From REEP01 sp964517265 (GTDB lineage: Bacteria; Pseudomonadota; Alphaproteobacteria; Rhodospirillales; Defluviicoccaceae): 55,521 nucleotides of DNA. The position numbers and the translations under genes are program-made. A model generated the notes under the pieces. That model saw nothing but the letters and a program-made list of their open reading frames with translations. It was not told the DNA's origin and made no database searches. Location: NCBI GenBank assembly GCA_964517265.1, contig CAZFBS010000017.1:1-55521 (forward strand), read 5' to 3'. Positions 1 through 8,418 of the stretch are shown here, piece by piece (position 1 is the first letter of the stretch; every line of letters starts with the position of its first letter).

Positions 1-508
1 CATCGCCCTGTTCAAGGGGATGACGACGCTCGACAACATCATGACCGGGCGCAACACCAAGATGCACCGAAACCTCTTATGGCAGGCTGTTTATTTCGGC
101 CCGGCCAAGCGCGAGGAGATCCTCCATCGCGAAGTTGTGGAGCGGATCATCGACTTTCTCGAAATCGAGCCGATCCGCAAGATCCCGGTGGGGCAGTTGC
201 CCTATGGCATGCAAAAGCGCGTGGAACTCGGCCGCGCCCTTGCGGCGGAGCCGGAGCTGCTATTGCTGGACGAGCCGATGGCGGGCATGAACCTCGAGGA
301 AAAGGAGGACATGTGCCGGTTCATTCTCGACGTCAACGACGAGCTCGGCACTACCATCATCCTCATCGAGCACGACATGGGGGTGGTAATGGACATCTCC
401 GACTCGGTGGTGGTGCTGGATTACGGGCGCAAGATTGCTGACGGCACACCCGACGAAGTCAGGGCGAACCCCGATGTGATTGCGGCCTATCTCGGTGTCG
501 AACATTGA
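1..508 (+). CDS. livG: LivG-type ABC transporter ATP-binding protein (5' partial)
   Basis: This is the C-terminal part of the ATPase of a branched-chain amino acid-type ABC importer. The reading frame is open to the left edge (codons from base 2, beginning IALFKG), so the start, the Walker A motif and about the first 90 residues lie outside the window. The variant signature LPYGMQKRVELGRAL, Walker B LLLLDEPMAGMN and the H-loop IEHDMG are all visible. It ends with the YLGVEH tail common in LivG. livH begins 13 bases after its stop. Substrate class is inferred from the family and neighbours; the true substrate could be another organic acid or amide. Confidence 0.93.
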   Translation, partial: IALFKGMTTLDNIMTGRNTKMHRNLLWQAVYFGPAKREEILHREVVERIIDFLEIEPIRKIPVGQLPYGMQKRVELGRALAAEPELLLLDEPMAGMNLEEKEDMCRFILDVNDELGTTIILIEHDMGVVMDISDSVVVLDYGRKIADGTPDEVRANPDVIAAYLGVEH

Positions 509-521
509 GGGCGACAACGGG

Positions 522-1775
522 ATGATTGCCGAGTTCGACTGGCTCTTTTTCTTCGAGGTCATTCTGGGTGGTCTGCTTTCCGGCGTAATGTATGCGCTGG
601 TGGCGCTCGGATTTGTCCTCATCTTCAAGGCATCCGGAGTACTCAACTTCGCCCAGGGCGCGATGGTGCTGTTCGCGGCTTTGACGTTCGTGTTCCTTCT
701 CGACTACGGCGAAGGCGGCGCCATCTGGCCGTGGATCGGCTGGCTCAGCCTTGGCCTCGCTGTCGCAGCCGCTGTTTTTGCCCTTGCCGCCCGCAACCCT
801 GCAGCGAGGGCAAATCCGCGTGCGGCCAAGGGGACGCTGATCGCGATCATCCTCGCCGCGCTGGTGGTGCTCACGGCGGTGTTCGGTCAGGACAGCCACA
901 TGTGGCGGGGTCTGTTCATTGCTCTGCTCGCGTTCTTCGTGCTTGTGCTGGGGGTGGGCAATGCTCGGAGCGGAGTGATCGTTCTGCTCGCTCTCGCCCT
1001 TGCCTCGTTGATTCCGATCGGTGCGTTGGTGGGCTTCGGCGGCGAGACGTGGAACTTCTGGCGAGCGCTGGCGGTGACCTTGCTGGTCATGGTGCTGCTG
1101 GCACTGGCGATCGAGCGCTGGGCGCTGCGTCCGCTCGTCAATCAGGCGCCGATCATCCTGTTCATGGTCACCATCGGTCTGAACTTCCTGATCGAGGGGG
1201 TGGCGCAGGGCGTGTGGGATTCCAACGTCCACGCCATCGATATCGGCATTCCGGATTTCCCCATCGCATGGGTCGATGAACATGTCGGTATCTTCATCAG
1301 CCGGTTCGATGTGTTCGCTGCGGTAACCGCCGGTACGCTCGTGGCGGCGCTCGCACTCTTCTTTCAGAAGACCCGGGTTGGTCGCGCGCTGCGCGCCGTC
1401 GCCGACGATCATCAGGCCGCGCTTTCGGTCGGCATTCCGCTCAAGAACATCTGGGCGATCGTCTGGTCGGCCGCCGGATTCGTCGCGCTGGTGGCGGGCA
1501 TGCTGTGGGGATCCAAGCTGGGCGTGCAGTTCAGCCTGTCTCTGATCGTGTTGAAGGCGTTGCCGGTTTTGATCCTCGGCGGCTTCACCTCGATCCCCGG
1601 TGCCATCGTCGGCGGCCTGATCATCGGCGTCAGCGAGAAGGTGGTGGAGGTCTATATCGGCATTCCCTACTTCGGTGGCGGCACCGAAAGCTGGATGCCC
1701 TACATCCTGGCGCTGCTGTTCCTGCTGGTGCGCCCGCAGGGGCTTTTCGGCGAGCGCATCATCGAGAGGGTCTGA
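522..1775 (+). CDS. livH: LivH-type ABC transporter permease with an extra hydrophobic region
   Basis: Inner-membrane permease of the importer, 417 aa from the ATG at 522; a TTG at 480 in frame would overlap livG and is less likely. The N-terminus (GGLLSGVMYALVALGFVLIF, then GVLNFAQGAMVLFAA) and the C-terminal half (GRALRAVADD, LGGFTSIPGAIVGG, LVRPQGLFG) are typical LivH. LivH is normally near 290-300 aa. Here about 110-120 extra residues, roughly 60-180, carry about four additional hydrophobic stretches before the usual ERWALRPL segment. livM starts 5 bases downstream, so the two are probably translationally coupled. Confidence 0.92.
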   Translation: MIAEFDWLFFFEVILGGLLSGVMYALVALGFVLIFKASGVLNFAQGAMVLFAALTFVFLLDYGEGGAIWPWIGWLSLGLAVAAAVFALAARNPAARANPRAAKGTLIAIILAALVVLTAVFGQDSHMWRGLFIALLAFFVLVLGVGNARSGVIVLLALALASLIPIGALVGFGGETWNFWRALAVTLLVMVLLALAIERWALRPLVNQAPIILFMVTIGLNFLIEGVAQGVWDSNVHAIDIGIPDFPIAWVDEHVGIFISRFDVFAAVTAGTLVAALALFFQKTRVGRALRAVADDHQAALSVGIPLKNIWAIVWSAAGFVALVAGMLWGSKLGVQFSLSLIVLKALPVLILGGFTSIPGAIVGGLIIGVSEKVVEVYIGIPYFGGGTESWMPYILALLFLLVRPQGLFGERIIERV

Positions 1776-1780
1776 AGGCG

Positions 1781-2908
1781 GTGTTCTACCGGGAAGCGGG
1801 GCAGTTCAAGACGACGTATGCCGCGGATCAGGCAATCTTTCCGATTGCCCAAGACCGCTGGGGCTTTGCCATCCTTCTCCTCGTCGCCTTCGTGATCATC
1901 CCGCTGACGGCCAATCAGTACTGGCTTGGCCCGATCCTGACCCAGTTTCTGATCTTTTCGCTGGCCGCCATCGGCCTCAATATCCTGACCGGCTATGCGG
2001 GCCAGCTTTCACTCGGAACCGGCGGCTTCATGGCAGTTGGTGCCTACACTGCCTACAATCTGGTCCTTCGCCTGCCGGAGTTGCCGCTCTTGGTTGATCT
2101 GATCCTGGCAGGGCTGATCACAGCCGCCGTCGGCATGGCGTTCGGATTGCCGAGCCTCAGGATCAAGGGGTTCTACCTTGCCGTGGCAACGCTGGCCGCG
2201 CAGTTCTTCCTGACCTGGATGTTTGACCATGTCGGCTGGTTTACCAACTACGACGCTGCGGGCATCGCCGTCGTTCCCCCGCACACGCTGTTTGGCAGCC
2301 TGGCCACAGAAGAAGGACCTCTTGCCTTTCTCGCGCCGGTCAACCCCGTGGTGACGGGCTCGATGGCCACTCCGGAAACCCGCTACCTGGTCACGCTCTC
2401 GGTCGTCACCTTGCTGGCCTGGATGGCAAAGAACATGGTGCGATGCTCCATCGGCCGCTCCTGGATGGCGATCCGGGACATGGACATCGCGGCGGAAATC
2501 ATCGGCATCCGGCCACTCCCGGCGAAGCTGACAGCGTTTGCCGTCAGCTCGTTCTATATCGGCGTCGCCGGCGCACTCTATGTATTCTTCTATACCGGCA
2601 GCGCGGACACCGAGGCGTTCGGGTTGCCGCGCTCGTTCCAGATTCTGTTCATGATCATCATCGGCGGGCTCGGCAGCATTCTTGGCTCATTCCTCGGGGC
2701 CGGGTTCATCGTGCTGATGCCGGTTCTGCTCAACAACCTCTCCAGTCTGGTGTTCGGCGGAACGTTGCCCGCCGACACCCTCTCCAACCTCGAACTGATC
2801 GTGTTCGGCGGTGCGATCGTGTTTTTCCTGATCGTCGAGCCCCACGGCTTTGCCCGTCTGTGGCAGATCCTCAAACGAAAGCTGAGAATGTGGCCGTTCC
2901 CGTACTGA
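1781..2908 (+). CDS. livM: LivM-type ABC transporter permease
   Basis: Second inner-membrane permease, about 375 aa from the GTG at 1781, which follows the livH stop by 5 bases and has a GAGAGGG upstream. A longer in-frame extension back to 1505 lies inside livH and is not credible. Visible LivM hallmarks are GLNILTGYAGQLSLGTGGFMAVGAYTA near the N-terminus, LPSLRIKGFYLAVATLA, the cytoplasmic EAA-like loop around MAIRDMDIAAEIIGI, and GGLGSILGSFLGAGF near the end. Several hydrophobic helices are evident. It should pair with LivH in the membrane and be driven by LivG and LivF. Confidence 0.94.
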   Translation: MFYREAGQFKTTYAADQAIFPIAQDRWGFAILLLVAFVIIPLTANQYWLGPILTQFLIFSLAAIGLNILTGYAGQLSLGTGGFMAVGAYTAYNLVLRLPELPLLVDLILAGLITAAVGMAFGLPSLRIKGFYLAVATLAAQFFLTWMFDHVGWFTNYDAAGIAVVPPHTLFGSLATEEGPLAFLAPVNPVVTGSMATPETRYLVTLSVVTLLAWMAKNMVRCSIGRSWMAIRDMDIAAEIIGIRPLPAKLTAFAVSSFYIGVAGALYVFFYTGSADTEAFGLPRSFQILFMIIIGGLGSILGSFLGAGFIVLMPVLLNNLSSLVFGGTLPADTLSNLELIVFGGAIVFFLIVEPHGFARLWQILKRKLRMWPFPY

Positions 2909-3024
2909 CTTCGAGGACGATCGATGATGCCGAAATGAAGGCATTCGTCAGGAACGGCCACTTCAGGACACCAACGAGTGCCTGCAGAGAAAAATGAATC
3001 AACGCCGAAAAGGGAGGATTTGTG

Positions 3025-4410
3025 ATGATGAAAAGACTGACGCTTTCCACGGTCGTTGCCGCGGCGGTGATGATGCCGCTGGTGCCCTCCTCGGCTTGGG
3101 CCGAAGAACAATTCATTGCCATGCTGGCGTACCGAACCGGCCCCTATGCGTCCGGTGGGTCCGGGATCTTTGGGGGGTACGAGGATTATCTGGCGCTACT
3201 CAATGAGCGGGATGGCGGCATCGGCGGGGTCAAGCTGACCTGGGAGGAGTGCGAGACCGAATACAACGCCGATCGCGGGGTCGAGTGCTACGAGCGTTTG
3301 AAGAACAAGGGCCCGACCGGCGGGACCGTGATCCAACCGCTGTCGACCGGGATCACCTACCGCCTGATCGACCGCGTTGCAGCGGACAAGATACCGTTGT
3401 TGACGATCGGCTATGGCCGCACCGACGCTGCCGATGGCCGGATCTTTCCGTGGGTGTTCCCGATGGTCACCACCTACTGGAGCCAGAATACCGCCAAGAT
3501 CAAATTCATTGGCGCCCAGGAAGGGGGGATGGAAAACCTCAAGGGCAAGAAGATTGCCAATGTCTACCACGACTCGGCATATGGCAAGGAAACTATGCCG
3601 CTTCTGGACCGGCAGGCCGAACTGTATGGATTCGAGATCAAGCATTATCCAGTGCCGCATCCCGGGCTGGATCAGAAAGCGGTATGGCTGGATCTGGCCC
3701 GCCGGTACAAGCCGGATTGGGTGATTCTTCGCGGCTGGGGGGTGATGAACCCGACGGCGATGAAGGAAGCGGCGCGGGTCGGTTTTCCTCGCGAGAAGAT
3801 GGTCGGCGTCTGGTGGAGCGGTTCTGAGGAGGATGTCGTTCCGGCCGGCGAGGCGGCCAAGGGCTTCATTGCTGCTGGCTTCCACCCGGCGGGAACCGAT
3901 TTTCCTGTCATCGCCGATGTCATCAAGCATGTTCACGAGAAAGGGAAGGGCAATATCGAGCGTGACCGTGTCGGGTCTGTCTACTACAACCGCGGGATTA
4001 TTCACGGCATCATTGTCGGCGAGGCGCTGCGGGTCGGCCAGGAGAAGTACGGCAACCGGCCGTTGACGGGCGAGGAAATGCGGTGGGCGCTTGAGAATCT
4101 CACCATCTCTCCGGAGCGGATCAAGGAAATCGGGGCGGAAGGACTGATGCCGCCGCTTGCCGTCAGTTGCGCCGACCACGAAGGTGCCGGCGTGGTCAAG
4201 TTCCAGCAGTGGGACGGGGAGACGTGGACGGAGATCACCGATTGGATTGAGCCCGATCGCAGCCTTACCCAGCCGATGGTGGTGACGTCGGCGGCGCAAT
4301 ATGCCAAGGAGAACGGCATCGAGCCACGCCAGGGCATGTCGATGGGCTCCGAGTGCGGAGAGTATTCCGCCGAGGTACAGCGAAAGGCCGAGACGACACC
4401 GCGCCAGTAG
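3025..4410 (+). CDS. Periplasmic substrate-binding protein of the Liv-type importer
   Basis: Extracytoplasmic binding protein, 461 aa. An N-terminal signal peptide is clear: MMKR, a hydrophobic stretch, then a cleavage-like SSAWA-EE. The mature part begins QFIAMLAYRTGPYASGG and contains YNADRGVECYERL and VYHDSAYGKETMPLL, typical of the LivK/periplasmic binding protein type I fold. It is longer than classical LivK (about 370 aa), as in the subfamily that sits with CoA ligases. AGGGAGG at 3011-3017 is best spaced for ATG 3025; GTG 3022 and ATG 3028 are alternatives. A gap of 116 bases separates it from livM. The ligand cannot be read from the sequence. Confidence 0.92.
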   Translation: MMKRLTLSTVVAAAVMMPLVPSSAWAEEQFIAMLAYRTGPYASGGSGIFGGYEDYLALLNERDGGIGGVKLTWEECETEYNADRGVECYERLKNKGPTGGTVIQPLSTGITYRLIDRVAADKIPLLTIGYGRTDAADGRIFPWVFPMVTTYWSQNTAKIKFIGAQEGGMENLKGKKIANVYHDSAYGKETMPLLDRQAELYGFEIKHYPVPHPGLDQKAVWLDLARRYKPDWVILRGWGVMNPTAMKEAARVGFPREKMVGVWWSGSEEDVVPAGEAAKGFIAAGFHPAGTDFPVIADVIKHVHEKGKGNIERDRVGSVYYNRGIIHGIIVGEALRVGQEKYGNRPLTGEEMRWALENLTISPERIKEIGAEGLMPPLAVSCADHEGAGVVKFQQWDGETWTEITDWIEPDRSLTQPMVVTSAAQYAKENGIEPRQGMSMGSECGEYSAEVQRKAETTPRQ

Positions 4411-4420
4411 GGAGTGCGGG

Positions 4421-5242
4421 GTGGTGGACACAGGTGCCGCGGCAAGCGCCTTACTTACCGTCAACAACATCGAGGTCCTGTACGACCGCGTCATCCTGGT
4501 GCTGAAGGGCGTCTCCCTGAAGGTGACCGAGGGGGGCATTGTCGCCCTTCTCGGCGCCAACGGAGCCGGCAAGACCACTACCATCAAAGCGATCTCGAAC
4601 CTGCTTGGGACCGAACGCGGCGACGTAACCAAAGGCGCGATCACCTTTTGCGGTGAGCGGATCGACAGTCTCAACCCGGCGGAGGTGGTCCGACGGGGTA
4701 TCGTCCAGGTGATGGAAGGCCGCCACGTGTTCGGCCACCTGAGCGTGGAGGAAAACCTGCTCACCGGCGCGTATATTCGCAAGGACGGCCGGGCCGCGAT
4801 CCGCGCGGATCTCGAAAAGGTCTACCATTATTTTCCGCGCCTGCAGGAGCGCCGCACTTCGCAAGCCGGCTACACTTCGGGCGGGGAGCAGCAGATGATC
4901 GCAATCGGCCGGGCGCTGATGGCGCGGCCGATCATGATGCTGCTCGACGAGCCGTCGATGGGGCTGGCCCCACAGCTGGTCGCGGAAATTTTCGCTATTG
5001 TCGAAACTCTCAACCGAGAGGAGAAGGTCAGCATTCTCGTCGCCGAGCAGAATGCGATGGTCGCGTTGCGGTACGCCCGCTACGGCTACATCCTCGAAAA
5101 CGGCCGAGTGGTGATGGATGGTGAAGCCGAAACCCTGCGCGAGAACGAGGACGTTAAGGAATTCTACCTCGGTCTCAGCTCCAGCGGCCGCAAGAGTTTC
5201 CGCGACGTCAAACACTACCGCCGGCGCAAACGCTGGCTTTAG
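4421..5242 (+). CDS. livF: LivF-type ABC transporter ATP-binding protein
   Basis: Second ATPase of the importer, about 273 aa. Walker A is GANGAGKTTTIKAI, the Q-loop region VQVMEGRHVFGHLSVEENL is the LivF form, the signature is TSGGEQQMIAIGRAL, Walker B is MMLLDEPSMGLAP and the H/switch position reads VAEQNA, the usual LivF variant. Start chosen at GTG 4421 (GTG 4424 is also possible), 6 bases after GGAG and 11 bases past the binding-protein stop. The C-terminal tail after YLGLSS is longer and very basic (HYRRRKRWL), which is uncommon. The CoA ligase gene follows by 32 bases. Confidence 0.93.
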   Translation: MVDTGAAASALLTVNNIEVLYDRVILVLKGVSLKVTEGGIVALLGANGAGKTTTIKAISNLLGTERGDVTKGAITFCGERIDSLNPAEVVRRGIVQVMEGRHVFGHLSVEENLLTGAYIRKDGRAAIRADLEKVYHYFPRLQERRTSQAGYTSGGEQQMIAIGRALMARPIMMLLDEPSMGLAPQLVAEIFAIVETLNREEKVSILVAEQNAMVALRYARYGYILENGRVVMDGEAETLRENEDVKEFYLGLSSSGRKSFRDVKHYRRRKRWL

Positions 5243-5274
5243 GACCGGAGCGAAAGGGTGGAGGAGAAAAGGCG

Positions 5275-6501
5275 TTGGGGGAATATTACGACGATCTCGA
5301 GACCAGAGATCCGGCTGCTCGCGAGGCGGCTCAGTTCGCCCGGCTTGCCGATCAGGTTCGTCATGCGCGCAGCTGCGCACCATACTACCAGCGCGTGCTT
5401 ACGGCGGTGGACGCCGAAGCACTGACCAATCGCGCGGCGCTGGCCACGCTACCGCTCACGCGCAAGTCGGATCTGATTTCTCTGCAACAGACGGAGCCGC
5501 CGTTCGGGGGGCTGGCGGCGATCCCGCCGGGGTACCTCAGACGGATCTTCCGTTCGCCGGGGCCCATTTACGATCTCGAGGGGCGCGGCGTTGACTCCTG
5601 GCGCACGGCACGGGCCTTTTACGCGGCTGGCTTCCGGTCCGGCGACATCGTCCATAATACCTTCTCCTATCATCTGACCCCGGCCGGAGCGATGGTCGAA
5701 AGCGCTGCCGAGGCTTTGGGCTGTGCCGTCATTCCGGCGGGAGTTGGCAACACTGATCAGCAGATCGGGGTGATCGCCCATGTGCGGCCTCGCTGCTATG
5801 CGGGAACGCCATCCTTCCTCCGCATCTTGATCAGCAGGGCACAAGAACTTGGCGCCGACATCTCCAGCCTGACGGCCGCAAGCGTGGCTGCCGAGGCGCT
5901 GCCTCCTCCACTTCGCGCGGAACTGACCGAAGCGGGATTTGGGGTGACCCAGTGGTACGGCACCGCCGATCTCGGCCTGATCGCCTATGAATCCTCTGCC
6001 ATGGAGGGTATGATCGTCGACGAGGGCGTTATTGTCGAGATCGTGCGCCCGGGCACCGGCGATCCGCTGCCCGATGGCGAGGTTGGCGAAGTCGTCGTCA
6101 CCACGTTCGAGCGCGATTACCCGCTGATCCGCTTTGCCACCGGTGACCTCTCGGCGATCCTGGCAAAACCAAGCCCTTGCGGCCGAACCAACATGCGCCT
6201 GAGGGGCTGGCTCGGACGGGCCGACCAAACGACTAAGGTAAAGGGGATCTTTGTTCACCCAAGCCAAGTGGCGGAGGTCATGCGCCGCCATCCCGGCATC
6301 GTCAAGGCCCGACTCGTTGTCAGTCGTTCCAACGAGCGCGATGTGATGACGCTCGTCTGCGGAGGCGACGGCATCGATGCCGGAGCGGTCGCGGAAACCT
6401 TGAAGACGGTGTGCAACATCAGCGGCCGCGTTGAGATCAGGAGCCTTGAAGCCCTGCCGAACGACGGCAAAGTTATCGACGATACCCGCTCGGTCGAATA
6501 G
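5275..6501 (+). CDS. PaaK-like AMP-dependent CoA ligase family protein
   Basis: Phenylacetate-CoA ligase-like member of the adenylate-forming family, 408 aa from a TTG at 5275 with GGAGGA upstream. Family features seen are the N-terminal LADQVRHARSCAPYYQRVL, the adenylation-pocket motif TQWYGTADLGLIAYE, the hinge region YPLIRFATGDLS, and the C-terminal PaaK domain beginning LGRADQTTKVKGIFVHPSQV. The phosphate-binding loop that normally reads SSGTTGKPT is replaced by RSPGPIYDLEG. Being last in the liv operon suggests it activates the imported acid with CoA, or acts on a related compound. Substrate and even ligase activity are inferences. Confidence 0.85.
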   Translation: MGEYYDDLETRDPAAREAAQFARLADQVRHARSCAPYYQRVLTAVDAEALTNRAALATLPLTRKSDLISLQQTEPPFGGLAAIPPGYLRRIFRSPGPIYDLEGRGVDSWRTARAFYAAGFRSGDIVHNTFSYHLTPAGAMVESAAEALGCAVIPAGVGNTDQQIGVIAHVRPRCYAGTPSFLRILISRAQELGADISSLTAASVAAEALPPPLRAELTEAGFGVTQWYGTADLGLIAYESSAMEGMIVDEGVIVEIVRPGTGDPLPDGEVGEVVVTTFERDYPLIRFATGDLSAILAKPSPCGRTNMRLRGWLGRADQTTKVKGIFVHPSQVAEVMRRHPGIVKARLVVSRSNERDVMTLVCGGDGIDAGAVAETLKTVCNISGRVEIRSLEALPNDGKVIDDTRSVE

Positions 6502-6586
6502 GAAAATTGCCGCGCAAGGAAGCTGAGAGAAAAAGGGGCGCCGCCACTGGTGCTCTTGCCGCGGATGGCATTGGATTCTTATCTGT

Positions 6587-6778
6587 GTGCGACGGTGTTG
6601 CGACAAGTACGAAGGGAGGTTCTACCAGCCGAGCGTGCAAAAAATTGACGAGCGAACAATTGATCTGGAATTTCCGCATTTGGGGCAGTATATATGCATG
6701 GTTACAGTCTCCTACGAGACAGATCCAGGGCACACTTATGCATGTTCCCTGGTTCCCCGATCGGCTGAAAACGCCTGA
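6587..6778 (+). CDS. Small uncharacterised ORF ending at a terminator
   Basis: A 63-residue frame from a GTG at 6587, with a plausible soluble composition (CDKYEGRFYQPSVQKIDERT and PHLGQYICMVTVSYETDPGH). It stops 5 bases before a strong intrinsic terminator, which is what a real last gene of a transcript would do. Against it: no good ribosome site, and no recognised family. The rest of 6502-6972 holds the terminator and no further convincing gene. Confidence 0.35.
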   Translation: MRRCCDKYEGRFYQPSVQKIDERTIDLEFPHLGQYICMVTVSYETDPGHTYACSLVPRSAENA

Positions 6779-6783
6779 CTGCC

Positions 6784-6813
6784 GCGGCCGGGTTCTCCCG
6801 GCCGCATTTTTTT
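6784..6813 (+). terminator. Intrinsic terminator before the ccm operon
   Basis: A perfect 9-bp stem (GCGGCCGGG / CCCGGCCGC) with a TTCT loop is followed by A and seven T. It would end plus-strand transcription coming from the liv/CoA-ligase unit or the small ORF at 6587, and separates it from ccmA. Confidence 0.85.
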
Positions 6814-6972
6814 GGCCTCGCGGCCGATTCTGATTCGGAAGGACGTGTTCGGCAGTGGATTTCCATCGGCCCGTTTGCGGACATCGACGGCCGTGCCTTG
6901 AGCCGGGTCAGCGTTGGTACTTGCGTATCGTGAAACGAACGCTACGCTCGCCTTCGGTTAGGTGGAGCGATA

Positions 6973-7644
6973 ATGACGGACTTTTCAGGCAAAGGCCTTG
7001 CCTGTATTCGTGGAGAGCGGTTGGTCTTCAGGGACCTGGGGTTCCAAATCGAGGGGGGAGGTGCGCTCGTTCTGACCGGCCCGAACGGCAGCGGAAAATC
7101 CAGCCTGCTGAGGATCATGGCGGGGCTCAGCCGCCCGGATGCCGGGACGTTGATGTGGAAAGGCGCCGCTGTTGACGGCCGCGCCGACGACCATCGCGGC
7201 CGCGTTCACTATGTTGGGCATGCTGATGCCGTCAAACCTGCGCTGAGCGTCATAGAGAACGTTCAGTTCTGGGCAGAGCTTCTGGTGGACGACGGGAGCC
7301 ATCATGTCGTTTCCACCAAAGAGCGGGCCGTTTGCGCGATCGATGCCTTGGGGATCGGACATCTCTCCGAGGTGCCTGGGCGCTTTCTCTCCGCTGGGCA
7401 GCGGCGGCGGGTCAGCCTCGCCCGGATCGCTGCAGTGCCAGCGATTCTGTGGCTGTTGGATGAGCCCCGTACCGCGCTGGACGCGGAGGCGGTCCGACGG
7501 CTTGATAGTCTTATTGCGGTTCATCGTAATGCCGGCGGGATGGTCGTTTTGTCCTTGCACGCGGGCGAGCGCCCCGAGGGGGCTGCGGTGCTCGATCTGT
7601 CGAGGTTCGCGGCGGCTGAACAAGCGGTTGTCTCACCATGCTGA
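6973..7644 (+). CDS. ccmA: Cytochrome c biogenesis haem-exporter ATPase CcmA
   Basis: ATPase of the CcmABCD complex that releases holo-CcmE during System I cytochrome c maturation; 223 aa, the usual length. Walker A is TGPNGSGKSSLLRI, the CcmA-type segment YVGHADAVKPALSVIENVQFW follows, the signature is LSAGQRRRVSLAR and Walker B is WLLDEPRTALD. It is the first gene of a complete ccmABCDEFGHI run. ccmB begins 7 bases before its stop, indicating coupling. The promoter must lie in the 160 bases after the terminator, but no convincing consensus was found there. Confidence 0.96.
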   Translation: MTDFSGKGLACIRGERLVFRDLGFQIEGGGALVLTGPNGSGKSSLLRIMAGLSRPDAGTLMWKGAAVDGRADDHRGRVHYVGHADAVKPALSVIENVQFWAELLVDDGSHHVVSTKERAVCAIDALGIGHLSEVPGRFLSAGQRRRVSLARIAAVPAILWLLDEPRTALDAEAVRRLDSLIAVHRNAGGMVVLSLHAGERPEGAAVLDLSRFAAAEQAVVSPC

Positions 7645-8306
7645 GAGCCGCTGCCGCGATCGTCGGCCGGGACCTGCGGTTGGCCCTGCGCCAGAGCTTC
7701 GACAGTGTTGCCGCCGTCCTGTTCTTTGTTCTCGCCGTCATCCTGTTTCCCTTCGGCGTGGGCCCGGAGCCGAACATTCTGGCGCGGATCGCCCCGGGAG
7801 TGATCTGGGTGGCGGCTCTGCTCGCCTCGATGCTTGCACTGGAGCGGCTCTTTCAATCCGATTTCGACGATGGTGGTTTGGAGCTTCTGGCCCTGTCCTC
7901 GTTGCCGCTGACGGTCGTGGTCCTCGCCAAGGTGCTGGCACACTGGCTGACCAGCGGCTTTCCGCTCCTGCTGGCGGCCCCGGTTCTGGCGCTTCTTCTC
8001 CACATGCCGGCTGACGGATTTCCTGTGCTGATGGTGGCGCTGGCGTTGGGGACGCCGAGCTTGAGCCTGGTAGGAGCGATCGGCGCCGCGCTGATCCTGG
8101 GCGCGCCCCGGGGCGGTGTGCTGCTCAGCCTGGTGCTGCTGCCGCTCTACATTCCCGTCCTGATCTTCGGCGTCGCTGCGGTCGATGCCGCGACCTCGGG
8201 GTTGCCGGCGCGACCTCACCTCCTGCTGCTCGCTAGCTTTCTGCTGGCGGCGACGACACTGGCACCGCTCGCGGCGGGCGCAGCCCTACGACAGGCACTG
8301 GAATGA
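7638..8306 (+). CDS. ccmB: Haem exporter membrane protein CcmB
   Basis: Membrane subunit of the CcmAB ABC complex, 222 aa. It begins MLRAAAAIVGRDLRLALRQSFDSVAAVLFFV and contains the family stretches SDFDDGGLELLALSSLPL, LVGAIGAALILGAPRGGVLLSLVLLPLYIP and ATTLAPLAAGAALRQAL (each shown in part). About six hydrophobic helices are visible. It overlaps ccmA at the start and is 112 bases from the preferred ccmC start. Confidence 0.95.
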   Translation: MLRAAAAIVGRDLRLALRQSFDSVAAVLFFVLAVILFPFGVGPEPNILARIAPGVIWVAALLASMLALERLFQSDFDDGGLELLALSSLPLTVVVLAKVLAHWLTSGFPLLLAAPVLALLLHMPADGFPVLMVALALGTPSLSLVGAIGAALILGAPRGGVLLSLVLLPLYIPVLIFGVAAVDAATSGLPARPHLLLLASFLLAATTLAPLAAGAALRQALE

Positions 8307-8418
8307 GGCGCCGGATGACCTTAATCAAGGCAAGCAAGGAGACAGGCGTGCTTTCTGCGCGAAAGCCTTACATAACGCTATGAGGTCCGCGATGGGACCC
8401 GCGGATGCGAGACTGAAC

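Noticed and set aside
459..1412. Long minus-strand frame opposite livH
   Set aside because: Its translation is rich in H, R, D and Q with no motif, the usual shadow of a high-GC membrane gene; the plus frame is clearly livH.
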